A stretch of 64,000 nt of DNA from Tyto alba (lineage: Eukaryota > Chordata > Aves > Strigiformes > Tytonidae). Positions 1 to 14,900 of the stretch are shown here, in pieces (the first letter of the stretch is position 1; each line of letters starts with the position of its first letter). The DNA lies in the NCBI RefSeq assembly GCF_018691265.1, contig NW_024881313.1, forward strand, positions 38,929,518 through 38,993,517, read 5' to 3'. A model generated the notes under the pieces. That model searched no databases and was not told where the DNA came from. It saw only the letters and a program-made list of their open reading frames with translations. Made by a program: the position numbers and the translations under genes.

Positions 1-1607
1 CATTAGTACTTGCTAATCTTTACTCATCGGCATCAGTCCTTCCAGCCCTCTGGCTCTTTGAATACCCTCCAGTTTGTCAATATGTTCCTGACATGAACAT
101 GGGATGGAATACAGTAGTCCAGGTGCACTCGCTCTGGAGCCATATCATCGTATCAACTCAATTCAAGGGCTTAGTGCATTGGCTCATGTGGGTTCTTCTT
201 TCCCGTCACCTTGCATTTCACACTTAGGCTGAAGGATGCATGCCTGTGCATATCTGATCTGTTCACGTCTATCTGTCTGAAGTTGTGCACGTTGACATGG
301 CAACGCTTTTCATAAATGTGGAGGTAGGGGCTCTACCTCCCTCTGTTTACTCACCAAGGTGACGAGAAGCACGGTATTGGCACACAGTGAATAAGATCAA
401 GTAATTGAGAAGTTCCTGCCTGCCAGCAGAGCTGCTGCAACTGTCCATGCGAATGCTCTTAGCCTACGCCAACTGGGAGACATATGGGCTTAAATTTCTT
501 CCTTTCGCTTTGACATTAGATTGAGGTCATGTATAGGGCTGGTAACGTGTCGAGCCACAGCAACTATATTGCAATTAGTCATCTGAAGATGATGCATTTT
601 TTTATCACAAAGAAAGTTAAATGCTTTGATAGCTCACCTGTCTTTAACTTTAGCGCAGCTGCTGTGGTAGTAAATTCAAGATTATCCTCTGCAACACCAC
701 GATATATCCTTCTAGATAAGTCTAACATCTTAATTTTCTTCTTCAACAGTAATCAGGCACAGATCTAAATCAGTAATACTAGATTACTCCCGAAAGTGAA
801 AAGTATTTAAAGTAAATTTGAAATTGGTGACTGATGCTAGATTACTAGTTTCTGGAAACTGTGGTCTTCCTTCATCATCACACACCCACTGGCGAAGTGA
901 ATTTCTACTTCCCTGAACACAGGTTAAACCTGATCCAAATTAACCAAACCAAAACACAGGTAGGTGGTTAATTATTTTCTCTTATATTTCAACTTACTGA
1001 CTCCATGATCAATGACTCCCAGTATGTCCTGTTATGGTCTAGAGCTCCATGGCCAGGCTAGCAGACTTCTCAACTATCATTCCCATTACCAGGATAAATG
1101 TTCATTGCTGTACATAATTTAGATAACCTTATTTTACATAATACCACTTTTAGTTGTGAAACAGACAGTCTGAAGCAAGCCTGCTAACAGCTGCTTTTTG
1201 AGATAAATTGTATGTGCCTGCTTGAAATTATCTTGATTTTTTTTTTTTTCCTTAGTTTATCACATTGAATTCTCAGGGTGGAATTCAGTTGCTTAAGCAT
1301 AGGTGTGTTGAGTACCATTTGAGGTGCTTTATAACATCCACCTGGCTCCAGCCTGCCTTTCTAAAGCATGTGCATACCTCAGATGACATCAAGCATCCCG
1401 AATGGCACTAAACATTTCTGCGTACACAACTATATTGAATCTTAAAGTTCCACTAACTGTAGCAGGACTCAGAAAACTAGATAGGCATTGATGTCAGTAT
1501 TGTAGAAACCCAAATGAAAATATCTGAATCTGAAGCTCAGGAACCAATTCGATTGCTTAAATATTTCCACATGAAAGACCATATATAGGATACCTTTGCA
1601 AGGCTTA

Positions 1608-1700
1608 CAGATATGACATGGGATCTATGGGAGACCTGTACCCTTCTGGACCATCACATGGACCCCAGGGAAATCTCAAATGGCTTTAGACACCTATGTT
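1608..1700 (+). repeat. Old interspersed repeat, copy 1
   Basis: The core CAGATATG...GGGAGACCTG matches copy 2 (2,335) at 26 of 31 aligned bases by my count. The end segment ATGGCTTTAGACACCTATG matches at 16 of 19. Related sequence occurs at 51,249 (same strand) and, inverted, at 45,729. I cannot assign it to a named family. Confidence 0.55.
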
Positions 1701-2334
1701 TAGACAAACGTATCAAACTCTCAGTGAACACTATTACTGTTCAGTTTGAAAATTCACTATGTGCAGCATAGGACCAAAACCCTCCTTCTTTTCTTTGTTT
1801 AGAATTGTACCAGAAATAAGTAACCACAAAAGTGAGATTACAGAAAGGGCTATCTACGTTAGGGAAAGGAAACTTGCAGCATTGTACATGATATTAAAAG
1901 ATTCTGTTTTGAAAAAAAAAAAAAAAAAATTGCTTGGTCAGGTCAATATTTCTAAAACTCTCAGCCTCTCCATTCATCTCTTGTGGGCTCAGGTACCCAG
2001 CTACCTTTGAATTTGAGAAATTCTATTATTTTGGGTTGCATGAAGGCAGGAATTGCGTGCTGCAGAGTATCTCCAGTTCTCTGAGTCATCATATATACCT
2101 AGGGAACATGTATAGAGATCACTAATGATTTACGTACATGGGACATCATTGCATAGCAACCTGAATTGTAAATATATTAAAGGTTACCTATTCCTCACAA
2201 GCCCTGAAACACAAATAGGCAACTGTACATGCATTTGAATAATCTACAGTGGAATGTCTCAAAAATAACTCATTCTTCTTTGAAAGTCATTCCACTTTTA
2301 GGGCACAGTTTCTGAGATATGCTTGTGGGATTGG

Positions 2335-2420
2335 CAGATATGCCACAGGATTTTTGGGAGACCTGAGCCCTTTTGGAGGGGCAGGTGGAGGCCCCTAGGA
2401 TGGCATTAGACCCTTATGGC
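2335..2420 (+). repeat. Old interspersed repeat, copy 2
   Basis: It aligns with the 1,608 copy across the core and the ATGGCATTAGACCCTTATG end. A further scrap at about 2,556-2,570 repeats the 'CCA..TT.AGGGCACAGTT' lead-in seen at 2,292-2,310, so several pieces of the family lie close together here. Confidence 0.5.
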
Positions 2421-5400
2421 CTGCAACAAAATTGATCCCTTGGTGTGTACTGGGAGGTGGGATTCATTTGTCCAGCTGATGACATCTGCAAGGTAGTTGT
2501 CTACGCCTAAGCAAGTCATCCAGGCTTCCTTTTCAGCAATTAAGAGAAATACGCCATTTCAGGGCACAGTTCAATGTGTTTTCATGTAATTTTTTTTAAA
2601 CAACTTCAGGGTGAGAAAAATATCTCACTATAATCATCCATTTTTCCCCTTTATTGACTATAAAGGAGATATAGAAAAAGATATCTCTGTTGCAGATGTC
2701 TTCAACAGAACGTGGGTGTCCTAGACTGCATCCTGAAGGAATCAGTACACAGACACCATTAAACGATCAATTCAGATCTCCACTTAGGGCTCAATCTCAT
2801 GGTCAAGCAAGTGGAGCTCAAATTACTACATGCTAGTTGACCCAGAGCAATCCTACATATGTGGATTCCTAGCCTACAGCAAGTGCTAGCGAATGTGATT
2901 TAAATTAACCCTTTTTTATTGTGGGTAAGCAAAGTCTAATTACCTCACTTGCTGCAGGCTAGCTGTGAGCACACAGACAGTTAGCAAGGGTCAGCTGATG
3001 TGTGGTAACTTGTTGCACCGCAGAAACTCGATCATGAGTTTAATTTGCTATAACTTCCACACACAGGCAAATCCTTAGACCTGGATTCTAATTTCTCCTA
3101 AAGCCTCAGGCAGTACAAAATTGACTAAAAGTCATCTTAAGGAGAGGGAGCAGTCGCACCGATACCCCTCTCTGCTGGGAGGTGCTATGACATGGTGGGC
3201 GTCAGCCCGTATTACTCCAAAAACTTCCATTTTGCACAAATGAAGTATCTAACAGTGATAACAGTAAAAAAAAACCAAACCAAACCAACCAACCAAACAA
3301 AAAAACCCCCAAAACTTAAATTCCTGAATCTTTTTGTGGCTTTAAATGTTAAGAGCTATTTGTATCAAATAGCAACAAATCTGTTTCACTAGAGGCAGCT
3401 AACACCCCTATTAAGAGCTGTGCCTAATAGAAAACAATAAAGTGCATTTATTTATTAGAAATAAATTAAGTTATAAATAAGTTAATAGTACTCTTGCTTC
3501 TGAGTGAGGAACAGCAAATAAATGTCATCAGAGGTCCTTAGTCATAGGTACTGCAACAGTCCAGCTAGCTCTAAGTCAGAAACACAACTTCTTTGCTGTT
3601 AGAAGAGACACTGACCATTTTTTTCCCCCCATCCCATCTATGTTGCCTGCTGCCCAGATATAAGATAGACATGATCAGCAGCAATCTCAACATAAGAGGA
3701 GACCTGCTCACCTCACCAAGCCCAGGACAGAATACAGAAACACTTGCTTCTCAGACCTCCAGTGGTCTACCAGGCACTCTTGAAATTACTTACTCAGCAG
3801 GGAACAAATTCCCAACCAGATACTTGGATTATATGAGGTTTTTTTTTTCAATCTAGCAGTGAAATGGGAACCAGTGATGGTTCACTGAAACCAGCCAAAT
3901 TCAGTTCAGAGGTAGACCTGAAGTACGGTGAAGTTGCTGAATGTCCAACTGGCTAACTCCATCAAAAGAAAGGACGGATTCTTCCTCCCGCTTGACAGCT
4001 TCAAGATCACAACTGAAAGCTCTTCTCAAAAATGCATTTCAGTCCAATAGAGGTTGCTTGGATGAGTAGGGGGAAAATGTGGTGAAATCCTCATTGTCAT
4101 CTTAAGGAATGAGCCCACAGAGCCTTTCATCCCAGACCCCCTTTCAAATGGTTTGAACTACCAGTCACCAAATGCTGAAGTTTCTCAGGATGGGACTCAG
4201 TTCACAGACTGAGACATATACCAATAGAAATCTGCATACAAAAATGTCCAATAGGTCTAATACTCACTTTACTGAATCCACTGCACACAGAGCATTTTGC
4301 AATTAAACCTTATCTATCCAGGACTGCAGGTGTCCCCAGCCACCTCTGGGACCAAGCTCTCAGTATTTATAAGAAAGCCCTGGAAACATAGACTAATATT
4401 CTGCTAAAGAGCTGAGCTTACTACTCCCACCATTCCCTCTGACTTCCTAAATAATGCGTATCTGTGGATTGCACTGTACTGACAAATGAAAGTTTCTTAA
4501 AACCTAGGTGAAACACGATGCAAAGAGCAGGAGATGAAGGGAAAGGTGTTCAGACACCATGGAATTACAGGAAGTAGATGAATGTTTCAATTAGAGAAAA
4601 GTTAGGTCGATTTTATTTAAATTTTTCAAAGCTGAAACTTTGCATTCACTTAGGAAATTCAGTTGCTATCACTTTTGCCATAACGGTGAGAATAGGATAA
4701 TCATTAAAAAAAAAAAAAACCAAACCTGCTATGGGACTTTGAAGGTCAGTGAAGACCAGACCTGTATTCTGCAAAGCCACATTAGTTGCAATGACATCTC
4801 TTATTTGCTCAGGGTGTTCTGAGGAAATCTCCCCGTTTCCAGGTTGCCTCATCCGAGTACACATCTACCCAAGCCTAATGAAATGCCGAGGTTTATGCTT
4901 ATGAAATCAGTCTGGAGACAGAGACTTTCTCACTGTAGGGGTTTTGAAGCAAAGCAAGAAGCAAGCTTCCAGAGATTCATAGCTTGGTTAAAAACTTCCC
5001 TGGAGTCAGGGTTGCTATAGTGTTAGCACAATTAGACTCTGAAAAGACGTGTAAGTACTAGTAAACTGCTCAAGTCATAACACTCTGCAAGCAGCTTCCG
5101 TAGCTTCCTCAGCCACAATGACCTCATATTTCATCCCTGAGCTGTAATACCGCTGGTGTGATATTTGTCAGCTAAGGTCCCCATCCTCTAGGCTATAGAG
5201 CTGTGCCAATTCACACCATTTCAGCTTTAAACAGGTTCTCAAGGCTGCAGGACTTCGATAGATTTGCAAAACACTCTCAGTTCACCATGACTGAAATCTC
5301 TCGCATGCTCATGGCAGAAATCACTGCTCACGCCAAAGGTGGTGACCTGGAATAGAGTTCATCTCATCTCATCTCTCTGTAGCCACTTAAAAGTTAGGAA

Positions 5401-8400
5401 TGCAGTTAATACTATCACCTAGGCATCTCCTGTCCTCATAACAGGGAGATCAGGGCCTCAGAAGAGCAAGTTGCTCTGTCCTAAGATAGGTGTCTGGGAT
5501 AGGTGGGCTGCATTGCCTTCTGGAAGAGTAAGACCCTACAAAAAGAGCCCACATGAAAGCCATAAGTTAGATGTTTAATTTTTAGATGGCGGAAACTTGT
5601 TAAGATTAATCCTGCCTTTCTCATGAGCCATAAACACATACACAAAATTCGACGGTGAGTTCAGAGGGAGAGGTTTTTAAATCACCTTTCAGCATGGTTA
5701 GCACACACTGTTGGCAACTCAGCTTAATATTTCTCCAAAACACTGTCAAAGTTATACTGAGCTGTTGGCCAGTCACAAACCATCAGCTGCTCTCTGAAGG
5801 GTGCAGGGATGAAAAATTGCTTCTATTTTCTCTACAAAGATCTTGGTGTCCCCATTGCAGCCCTAAATGCATTAGCACTTCGTATTCCATGCCGGTAACA
5901 ATGCTCCAGTCCTATAGAAAAATGTAAATTAGCAGACCTGAGTCCAGTAACACTTTTCTAGGGTGGCCAGAACCAGCTTCTCCAGAAGAAAATATAAGTA
6001 CCCTGCACAGGACATTTGTGGAACACTGTTTCCTTTCATGAATATAAAACTCACTTTCCACAGGAAGGGAGGTAATTTTCATTTATTTCTGAGGCCTTTT
6101 TGGTATTTGAAATAGACCTGCCTTCCTATTTAGTTTTCATTTTTTAATGGCCAGCTTTTTCTTTTTCCTGAAGTAACCTTGCAAAGCAGTGTCTACTTGC
6201 TGTTGATGTGCTTAAAATGGGAGAGTTGTGCTGTTTGCACCAGAGAGGATTTGGCTCTCTAACCTCTTATCTTCAGGCAAGATCACCAAGGAACATCAAG
6301 GACGTGACAAACACTTAGGGCTTCTCATCAGCTACTCTTAAAATAGGGATAAAAACTTTCCAGACATCAACTGGCATCACATCAATGACACTTGTTGGGT
6401 GTTCGGGCACTCAGTCATACCCCCCAACTTTAGTTGTCTAAAAGGTAGGTGTTTAGGCTGTTTCTAGAGTGGATGGAGAAAAATAGACAACTCCAGACAG
6501 TGATTCATCACTTCCACTAAAAAGATACCTATCTCAGGAAGGATGAATCTCCTTCAGAAGATGCCCATCTTTCTAGAGGGAGGTAAGATGATTTGCTCAG
6601 ATAGTTAAGCATTACATGGCTAAAATTAAGTGAGTGGATTCCATCCAGAAGTCTGTTAGGGGAGTGTGCTGTCACCCAATAGAGTACAAATACAACTCCT
6701 TGTATGCTTGGAAACAGAAGGTGCCCTCAAACTTTCTGAGAAAGCCCTGTTTTCAAAACAGAGTTGTCCCCAGTTGGTGGAACGCTTCCTCAAGCATGAA
6801 TTGAATCTTTCCAATCTAACTTGAAAGGAGATCCCTCAAAAAAGCTTGAGTCAGCCAGCCTTTGGGACCATCATGAGACAAGGTCCCACCCCTTAAGCAA
6901 GTGGGGTTTTTTTGACTGGAACATTGAGTCCAGTCCCTGGGATATTTTAAAGGTTTACACACAGTTATGCTCAGCCTGCTCCTAGGCAAAGCTGTCTATC
7001 TCTGCAACCCTGGAAGGCTCCCAGACAAGTATGCCAAGAAATTAAATCAAGGTCTTCTCTTAAGAGCTTCTGCCTTCCTTTGTGGCCATTGCCCAGTCCT
7101 ATGAGAAGTGCCTGGAAAAGTGCTGAGCACCCAGTGACCTCACCTGCAAGCACTGCTCATCTCACAACCACACCACCTTTTCTCCATATGACTAAATAGT
7201 GGTTTATGTGCTTAACTTCATATCTCCACATGTTTAAACCTCTTCAGGACTCAGGGACTTGCTGTGAGAAGTGGGGATATTAACATTATGTCACTGCCCA
7301 GAAGGTCTCCGACTATAAGGCAGGCAACACATGTGAGGCATCAGTAGACCATCTGCCCACGTTGGCTAAAGCTGGCCACAAGGATCTCGGGTAGAACAGC
7401 TCTTTGCCAACACAGTGCAGTGGCATCAAGCTCAGCAAATTATTCCTGGCAAACCAAAAATGCACTGAAATAATTATAACTGGAAGTGTAGAAATGGCAG
7501 ATTTGGGGTTTTTCTAAAACAGAAGGGCTTGATTTTTTTTTTTTCCAGGATGGATTCTCAAGGGTACTGAGGTTAGAGGCACAGACCCAAGTTCCTTGGA
7601 GTCAAACCAGGGTGTGAGCCATGTGAACAGCCATGTGAACGTTGTTACCCCCTGGTATATATATGAACCATCTTGTATTTATTGCAGGTTAAGAGCATTC
7701 ACACAGGCAGTTACCACAGAAAACCTGGCATCTTATTAGTTCACACCCTAACTTACCTCGTGGTAATTTGTTCAGTTGCCCATCCCCTAAGGTGCCATTC
7801 CCAAAGTGAAGTTAAAGGACACAATGTCCCCTTTATACTCATAGTCAGCAACTCAGTGGTTAGGGAACTTACCCATGGTATGGGAGAAGGAGCTTCATAA
7901 GTTTCTTCTGCTTGATTTGAAGCAGGGTTTTACACCCAAGTTTCTCAAATCTCAGCAGCACACCCTAGCCAACAGATTATGCTGCTCCACAGAACTACCA
8001 AATCAATTATTCACAGTGATTGAGTCTTGGCCAGAACTGGGGATTCAGCCAGAAACCTCTGGAGCTCAGAGCAGAAGTTCTCAACACCCATAGTATCTGA
8101 GACCTGGGTGCAGATCAGGATAGGTAGTATATGGATGGATTTTGCAAATGCTGAAGCCCATTAGGATACACGCAAAAGTTCTGCAATTCTGCCTTTGCAT
8201 GCCTCAAAACCCCATCCAGCTCCTAGCCAAGTTTTGCTGCATGTTGTCAGATATATACAAGCCTTAACTGGGTTCCTTCTCTCTCCTGCAATGGGATAGG
8301 AGATGGGACTGAGAGATATGTCTGTAATTTACATACATTATTACATTACTATATGTCCCTGATAGCATGTATAATAATGTACTATGTATCAGCTCAACAC

Positions 8401-8930
8401 AGGAAAGATTCTACCTGCTCTTGGGCTTGATCTCAACCTGTGTGACCTAGCTTGGTGCCTGTGCATAGAAAATTAACAAAACTGCCCAGATATTTAAGGA
8501 TAAACACGAGGCGAAGAAGCACTTTCCTGGCCCAGAATCAAAGTATGAAGCAACTTACAGGATCAAGACCTAAGGGAGCTTGGAGTCTAAGACACGAGAC
8601 AAAGAGATTGCTTCACAATCCTCTAAAGTCAAGGGAAGATCTCCCTTGAGTTCAACTTGCCTTTGGAGTAGAAGCTAAAGCTCAGCAGAGGGATATATGC
8701 ATGTACCTGTCTATGCATATCCATATATATACATAGGCATATGTATTATATATGTCCATAACTATCTTCCTTCATTATAGGTACTTCTTTTCTCCAAAGA
8801 ATCCTCAAAGTAGTCATTAACTGGACTTTTCTGGGAGATGTCACTGGGAGCTGCTAACACCACCCCACCAGGGAAGTGGGTGTGTTTCTTCAGCTGTCTC
8901 GCTCCTGTGCTCACAAAACACAAGCTGGCC

Positions 8931-8978
8931 ATTCTCACAAACCCTTCATCATTCTCACAAACCCTTCATCATTCTCAT
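8931..8978 (+). repeat. Short tandem duplication (20-bp unit)
   Basis: The unit attctcacaaacccttcatc occurs twice perfectly, followed by an 8-bp start of a third copy. It is a local slippage event inside WNT3A intron 1. Confidence 0.95.
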
Positions 8979-11900
8979 TTACTCTATCTTATGACCCTCT
9001 ACCAAAATGCCTGCAATGCACAGCCATGCTGTCAGGTGCCTCCCAGGTGAGGGACGCGTGGTATGTGTTGTCCTGCTATGGGGTACAAGCCATGGTTGGG
9101 CACCATGGACCTCCCAAGAATTGGAGCCCTCCACCCTCCTTGAACCTAATGAGAAGGTTCATTCACTTCATCTTTGCCTCAGTCATACAATGCAATATGT
9201 CTACCAAGAGATTCATGGCCTGGTCCACACCCTCCATGTTCTCCTTCCTCCCACAAATCACACAGTGAAAATGAGAAGGAAGGAGGAAGAAACAGAAGAT
9301 GAATTGACTACAAAAAAATAAAAGAAATAGAGCAAGGAGGGCACTGAAGCTTGTGGGCACTGACTTCTCTGTCGTCCTGTCTGGATTTCTGATGTCCACA
9401 CATATGCATGCACACACATATGCAAGTTTACCCACGTGCACACACACTGCAACACTGCAGCCTCTCCCTCTGGGAGGGCACCAGTCACATCTCTCCTGTA
9501 CTTAACTACCTATTTTTGTGAGACTTGTGGGCATCTAACATGTCTGAGAACCTCTGCTAAACAAAGATCATTGGACCGATAGGTTCAAATGTCATTACAG
9601 GGATGAACAGACAAGCAAGCAGGATTGCTTAAGCCTTGGTTCTTTCAGAAACCAGTTGTAAGAGATGAAATAGGGGAGTGATGTATTTGAGAGCCCTTCT
9701 ATGAGCTCCTCCCTGCCTGCCAAACCCTCCGGGGTCACAGAGCCCATGCCCTAAAGGACATCAGTCCCTTTGCACAAGCTCTCCTCTTACAATGACTGCA
9801 TTTTAAACACACTTTGGAAGGGCCTGAATTTCACAGAGAAGGGGGCCAACATTGGCTGAAAATTACACAAATTACACATGAGGTATCTCCATCTATTCTC
9901 TCCTAATATTAATAATAAAGTATAATTTAGCATAGTAGTGCCTAAGGCTAAGTTCTTGCCTAACTTAGCACCCAGACAGTTTTAATAGCAAAACCTATGT
10001 AGAGACCTGAAATTTAGGCAGTTTAGAGGGATGTTCAATCACTTCTCTCACACTTCCATTATATTGATTCTACCACATTCTTCTGGCATCAAAGAAAATC
10101 CCAGGCATCTTTCCTGACATCTTTAAGATCAAGGAAATTTAAGATAAGACAAACTCTTCCTCATTTAGTAAGAGAAATAGTCTGGGAATTTAAGGACTAG
10201 ACAGCACAAGTGTGTGAATAAATTTGTACAGATCTTATCAGCCAGGTCAGCAGAACCATAAAAATCTCAAGCTCAGGAGAAGACAGTATGAGTTGGTGGC
10301 TCTTGCTGCAGGGATTTCAGAATTGTGATTGGCCTTGGGGGTGGTCTCTGTCACAGTGTCTCCACTTGGCAGCTCATTACTGGTTACAAAAAATCAGTCC
10401 AAATGGTTATTTCTTTGATGAATGATGCTTCTGCAAGAACACTTTTTTTGAATCAGCCTTTGCATTGTAGGTTATCATCACAGAAAACCAAAAGGTATAG
10501 ACTTCTGCAGAATTACAAATTCCTTGCCCATGGGGTCCCACAGCTGTGGACAGGATGAACATAAGGATGTGGGCATGATGGTGTTAAAGCATTTGACCTA
10601 ACCTTGTTCATCCAGAAGTCAGGCACCCAACTAGTCATCTTGGTTCTCCTGATCACCAACATGGAGAGATGGGTTGCTACAATGAGAGTCATTGCATCCA
10701 AAGACTGACATCAAAGATAGGTCTGATGAATCACAGTGAGGAAGTGTCAGCCTTCATTCATTGACTAGAAAGGGAGCTTAGATGACTACCTAAAATGAGA
10801 TGTCCAGCTCTGAGATGGAGTATGACGAATCCTGCTCACCGCAGCTGCAGTACATAAGCATTATTTACGTCTCTATAATAGAGTGAACAAACTTAAACTC
10901 TTCCCTCATGGTCTCTGTTGTACTGACTCACGTGTCCAGCTGCCCTGGCTGTTATCCTCACCCCAGTGGGGTGGGTTTTTTTGAAACAGTGAGTCAAGTT
11001 TAACTCCAGCATAGCTTTTCCTCCTGTACCTCAGGCTCTGCTCAGTGACCTCATACTGTACACTGAAATGGGATGTGTGCAGCCTGCTTCTGCCAGGGAC
11101 TGTAGGAAACTGTCTTGTTTTCTAGCTTTCTGATTCTCATCTGTCCAGGTCACCAAGCTCTTTGTTTAGGCTTAGGGAGGAGAGAGAAGGGATGCGACCA
11201 GAGATGCCATGTCCCAAGGATGTACTTTAGACCCCAAGTTATCTTTTTCCCCTGGTTTGTCACAGAGTCTGCAATTCACTAGATAGACAAGGTCATGCAT
11301 TTTGCTTTACCCTTCTTATACTAGAGATGGACAAAACTGTGATGTGGCATACAAGAATCCAAACAAGAGCCTGTATTGCCCTATTTCTGGATCTTGCGTG
11401 CAGGACAGAATTTCTCTATCTATTCTGTCTGAATACCAGTCAGAGGCAACAGGAGCCACCACTAGCATCACTGTCAGTGGCAGACACCACCACTGTATCT
11501 GTGGCTGTAAATATATGCTAGGCTATATAAACCTTGAATTAATCTCTGTACTGCAGTTTAGGGACTCTTCTGGTAAACATGACATTTTACTTGTAATTTT
11601 ATTGGAGCTGTTAGAAAGCTGTACTGACAACACACTTTTTTGTATTATGACTGAGCTTGAACCTTTCACCAGGAGACGGAGACTACACATTTCGTCAGCA
11701 GGACAGATGGACTCAATGCTGGTTTCTATCACAGACTTCCCATATGCCTGTGGGCAAGTTGCACCAAGGATTTCAGAGGCTAATGAATTAGCATTTCCCT
11801 GTCTGATTCCCGATCTTCTGTTAATGTATCTTATCTATTCTCTTTCAACTTGGTTGTTTGCCCCATCTGTCTGGACCGTATACTCTTCCAGGTAAAAACC

Positions 11901-14900
11901 AGTTCTCCCTGAGCCTTTAGTCTTCTGTTGTAAGTGATGTTTAGGTTTTGCAATCAATCCACTAATATCCATGACCTCTTCTGTTAGAAAAAAGCTGTGA
12001 TCCAGTAAGCTTCATCCTTAGCCAGATGATATTCTTGTTAGTAATGACTCAGTGCTAACTACCTCTTCTATCCATTACTTCTTCACAATTCTGATTTAGG
12101 TATGTTTAATCCAGCCTGGGGCACAGAAGGATGGATGAGATGATTTATGGATCGAAACATTTTAAAGTGGTAGAAGCTGTTATACCTATTACTGCAAACC
12201 CACAGTGGCATGCATCTCAACTAACCTAGGGTGTCTAATAGTTAGACAGCTAAATCTGTGCTGTGTGACTTCTGTTCTCTCTGCGGCACGTGAGGAGAAA
12301 TAACCACTTCAATAAAAGTAACAAGGCTAATCCACTTTTCCTCACATTCAGAATGAGCTAAGAGTATTCACGGACCAGTCACTGCAATCCACTGACAAGG
12401 GGCAGCTCAATAAAATCAGTTAATTGATCAGGTTGCAGCAATGCAGTCAATAAGTCCAAGGCATAAAGCAAGAATGATGTGTCTAAATAGCCTTGCACTT
12501 AACTTCTTCTGTCCTTTTCCACCTAGCCCCTTATCGTTTTGTCTGAGCACTTCCACCAGCAAATCTTTCCATATGATGACTGAACCACACCTCTACTCAT
12601 GCCACAGCAAAACATCTTTCAGGCCCTGGAGATCAGGCTGCCACTTTCTTTCTCTGTAAATTTACACTATTTGTAAATGAGAGCATATCCAGGCCTTGAA
12701 AAATAATCATCACGCTTTGTTCAAGCCAGCTGGTGAATGGGCTAGGCTGGTCTGAGCTTCCCAGTCCCTGGATCCCTCACTGCCAGAAAATAAGAGACTA
12801 TATCAACACAGACTTCAAAACACCTGAAGTCTATCTTCCCAGCATCTACACATCTTCAGAAGGGTGCTGTCCTCAGAGCCTTCAGGATGGCTCTCCACTA
12901 CCGTTACAAAGCCAATCCACAAGGAGAGGCAGCACTCCTGTGGTATGCAGGATCAAATGAGATACCTGGTCTGGATCAGTAAGGCAAATTATTTCATGTT
13001 AAATGCACCTGGACTGCTCTTCCCATGGAAGCATATGCAAGAAATCGATACTTCATAAGAATTCCCTTCAAACACCCTTCTGAGATATGGGATTTTTGCT
13101 CAGCTTTTCTATATATATGTGGAATGCAACACCAGGACTTCAAGTGATGGGTTTTTAAAGGTAATTCGGTTGCTAAAGATGTAAAGAAACTCCCACCAGG
13201 ATTTTCAAAAAGGTCTTCCAATGAAAGTATCTTCTTTCAGGATTGTACATGTCTAGGTAGATCATAAAATGTCTAGATGATCCTAGCTTCTAGGATTGTA
13301 TTCAAAGAACAAAACAAAACAAAAAAAAGCTGGATTCATTTGTCAAAAAAGAGGTATCTTTGTCTGACCTAGTCATTCAGGATCCTCTTGCACATGATGG
13401 TGAGAAAACTGGCACAGCTGAGATGTGATCCATCTCATCCAAAAGTAAGTGTCTAACATACATCATATGAGTTGCAGCTTAGATCTCACCATTAGCTCTA
13501 AAGGAAACTTGGCTAGAGACCGATAAAGCTACAGGATGATTCTCCCTCCAGGAGGGATAGGAACTCCCCAAAGCCAGCATTAACCATATCTTTATGCTTC
13601 TAAAGGCACTGTGGGTCCCCCAGTAAATTCTACAAATCTTATTTGATGCCCAGTGGTGTTTCACCAGCTTCACTGGGCTCTGGATGGGGTCCTACCTGTC
13701 CAGCAAGAGCTTACACTGTCCCATTTCTTCCTGGCTACTGTAGGCTCGTAAAAAAATGGAAAGGCTCCCTTAAGTGTGTCCCTCAGCCTGCAAAGGATTT
13801 AGAGTTGCTTTCTCTCATGCTGCACAACACTGTCTAGCAACAGGCTCTATTGTTGTTCTTCTGGGGGCAGAGGGACAAACTGAATGGTAGGCTTGGCAAC
13901 TGTTCAAGGAGTTTCATTCCTGCCTTCCCACCCCTTAGTAAATATCTCTATTAGGCAAGGTGCACCCTTTTAGAAGCAGAAGAAACTCCTGCTCTGCTCA
14001 GTGCTGTTTGGCTTCATTTCACAGGCTTGGCTATAGCAGAGATGGGCTCTGCCTTTTCTTGCTGCTCCCTCCCACAACGTGAATTCTGCTGAATAACAAC
14101 GACTTCCTTGGAAATCTGAATGTCCATAACCTCTGCCATAAAACCGCATCTTGCAACAGAGACGTAGTGGAAATACGAACCTGGAAAGTGAAACTAAGAG
14201 GTATAGACTGGGAAAAGAGAAGAGGTTTTGATTTCAGAGAACTTAAGGTAAAACAAAGTCAGAGGAATTCTCCGAAATGCAGATACAACTCTTGCATTAA
14301 TAAGAGTGACCACGTTCTCTGCTGAGACAACTGTCATGATAGGGAAGCAAGAAACACATTTATATATTTTTTTTAAAGTTTTGTGATAAAGTTCTATTAC
14401 AAACTTAAGCCAGTGACTTGTGGATGTGGTTGAAGGATGGTGGGGGACTCTGAATGTGTTTGAGGATGAGGAGCACAAGGAAGATGTATTTGTGCTCTGG
14501 AGTGTGCTGGATTAGAGGCAGAATTAAATACGTTACAGAGAAAGCTGCAAAAGACGCAAACTGCTTAGGCTTTCAGCAGCTATGCTGAGACATGACAAAA
14601 TATAAGATGGTGTGAATTTTCTGACGAGAGGGGTGGCCTAGAGGTTTTTAGTACCAGCCTGGATGGCATGCGTGTTCATGAAATAGCATACACATGGCTG
14701 CACCCATTCCAATACACCAATGAGCACTGTGCACTAAAGAGCTTATTAAAATACAGAAAAACAATGGAGAAAAAGTCCATGACGTGTTTTTAGCCATGTG
14801 AAATTATGCCAGGCAATGGGAATTAGAGCTCATATTTTAACAGCTAGGAAATAGGCAAATGAGCAAACTCTCAAAGAGGATTCCCTGTCTTGGGTATAAT

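Noticed and set aside
11302..11895. 197-codon plus-strand frame within WNT3A intron 1
   Set aside because: No family resemblance. By a rough stop-codon estimate, about one frame of this length is expected by chance in 64 kb.
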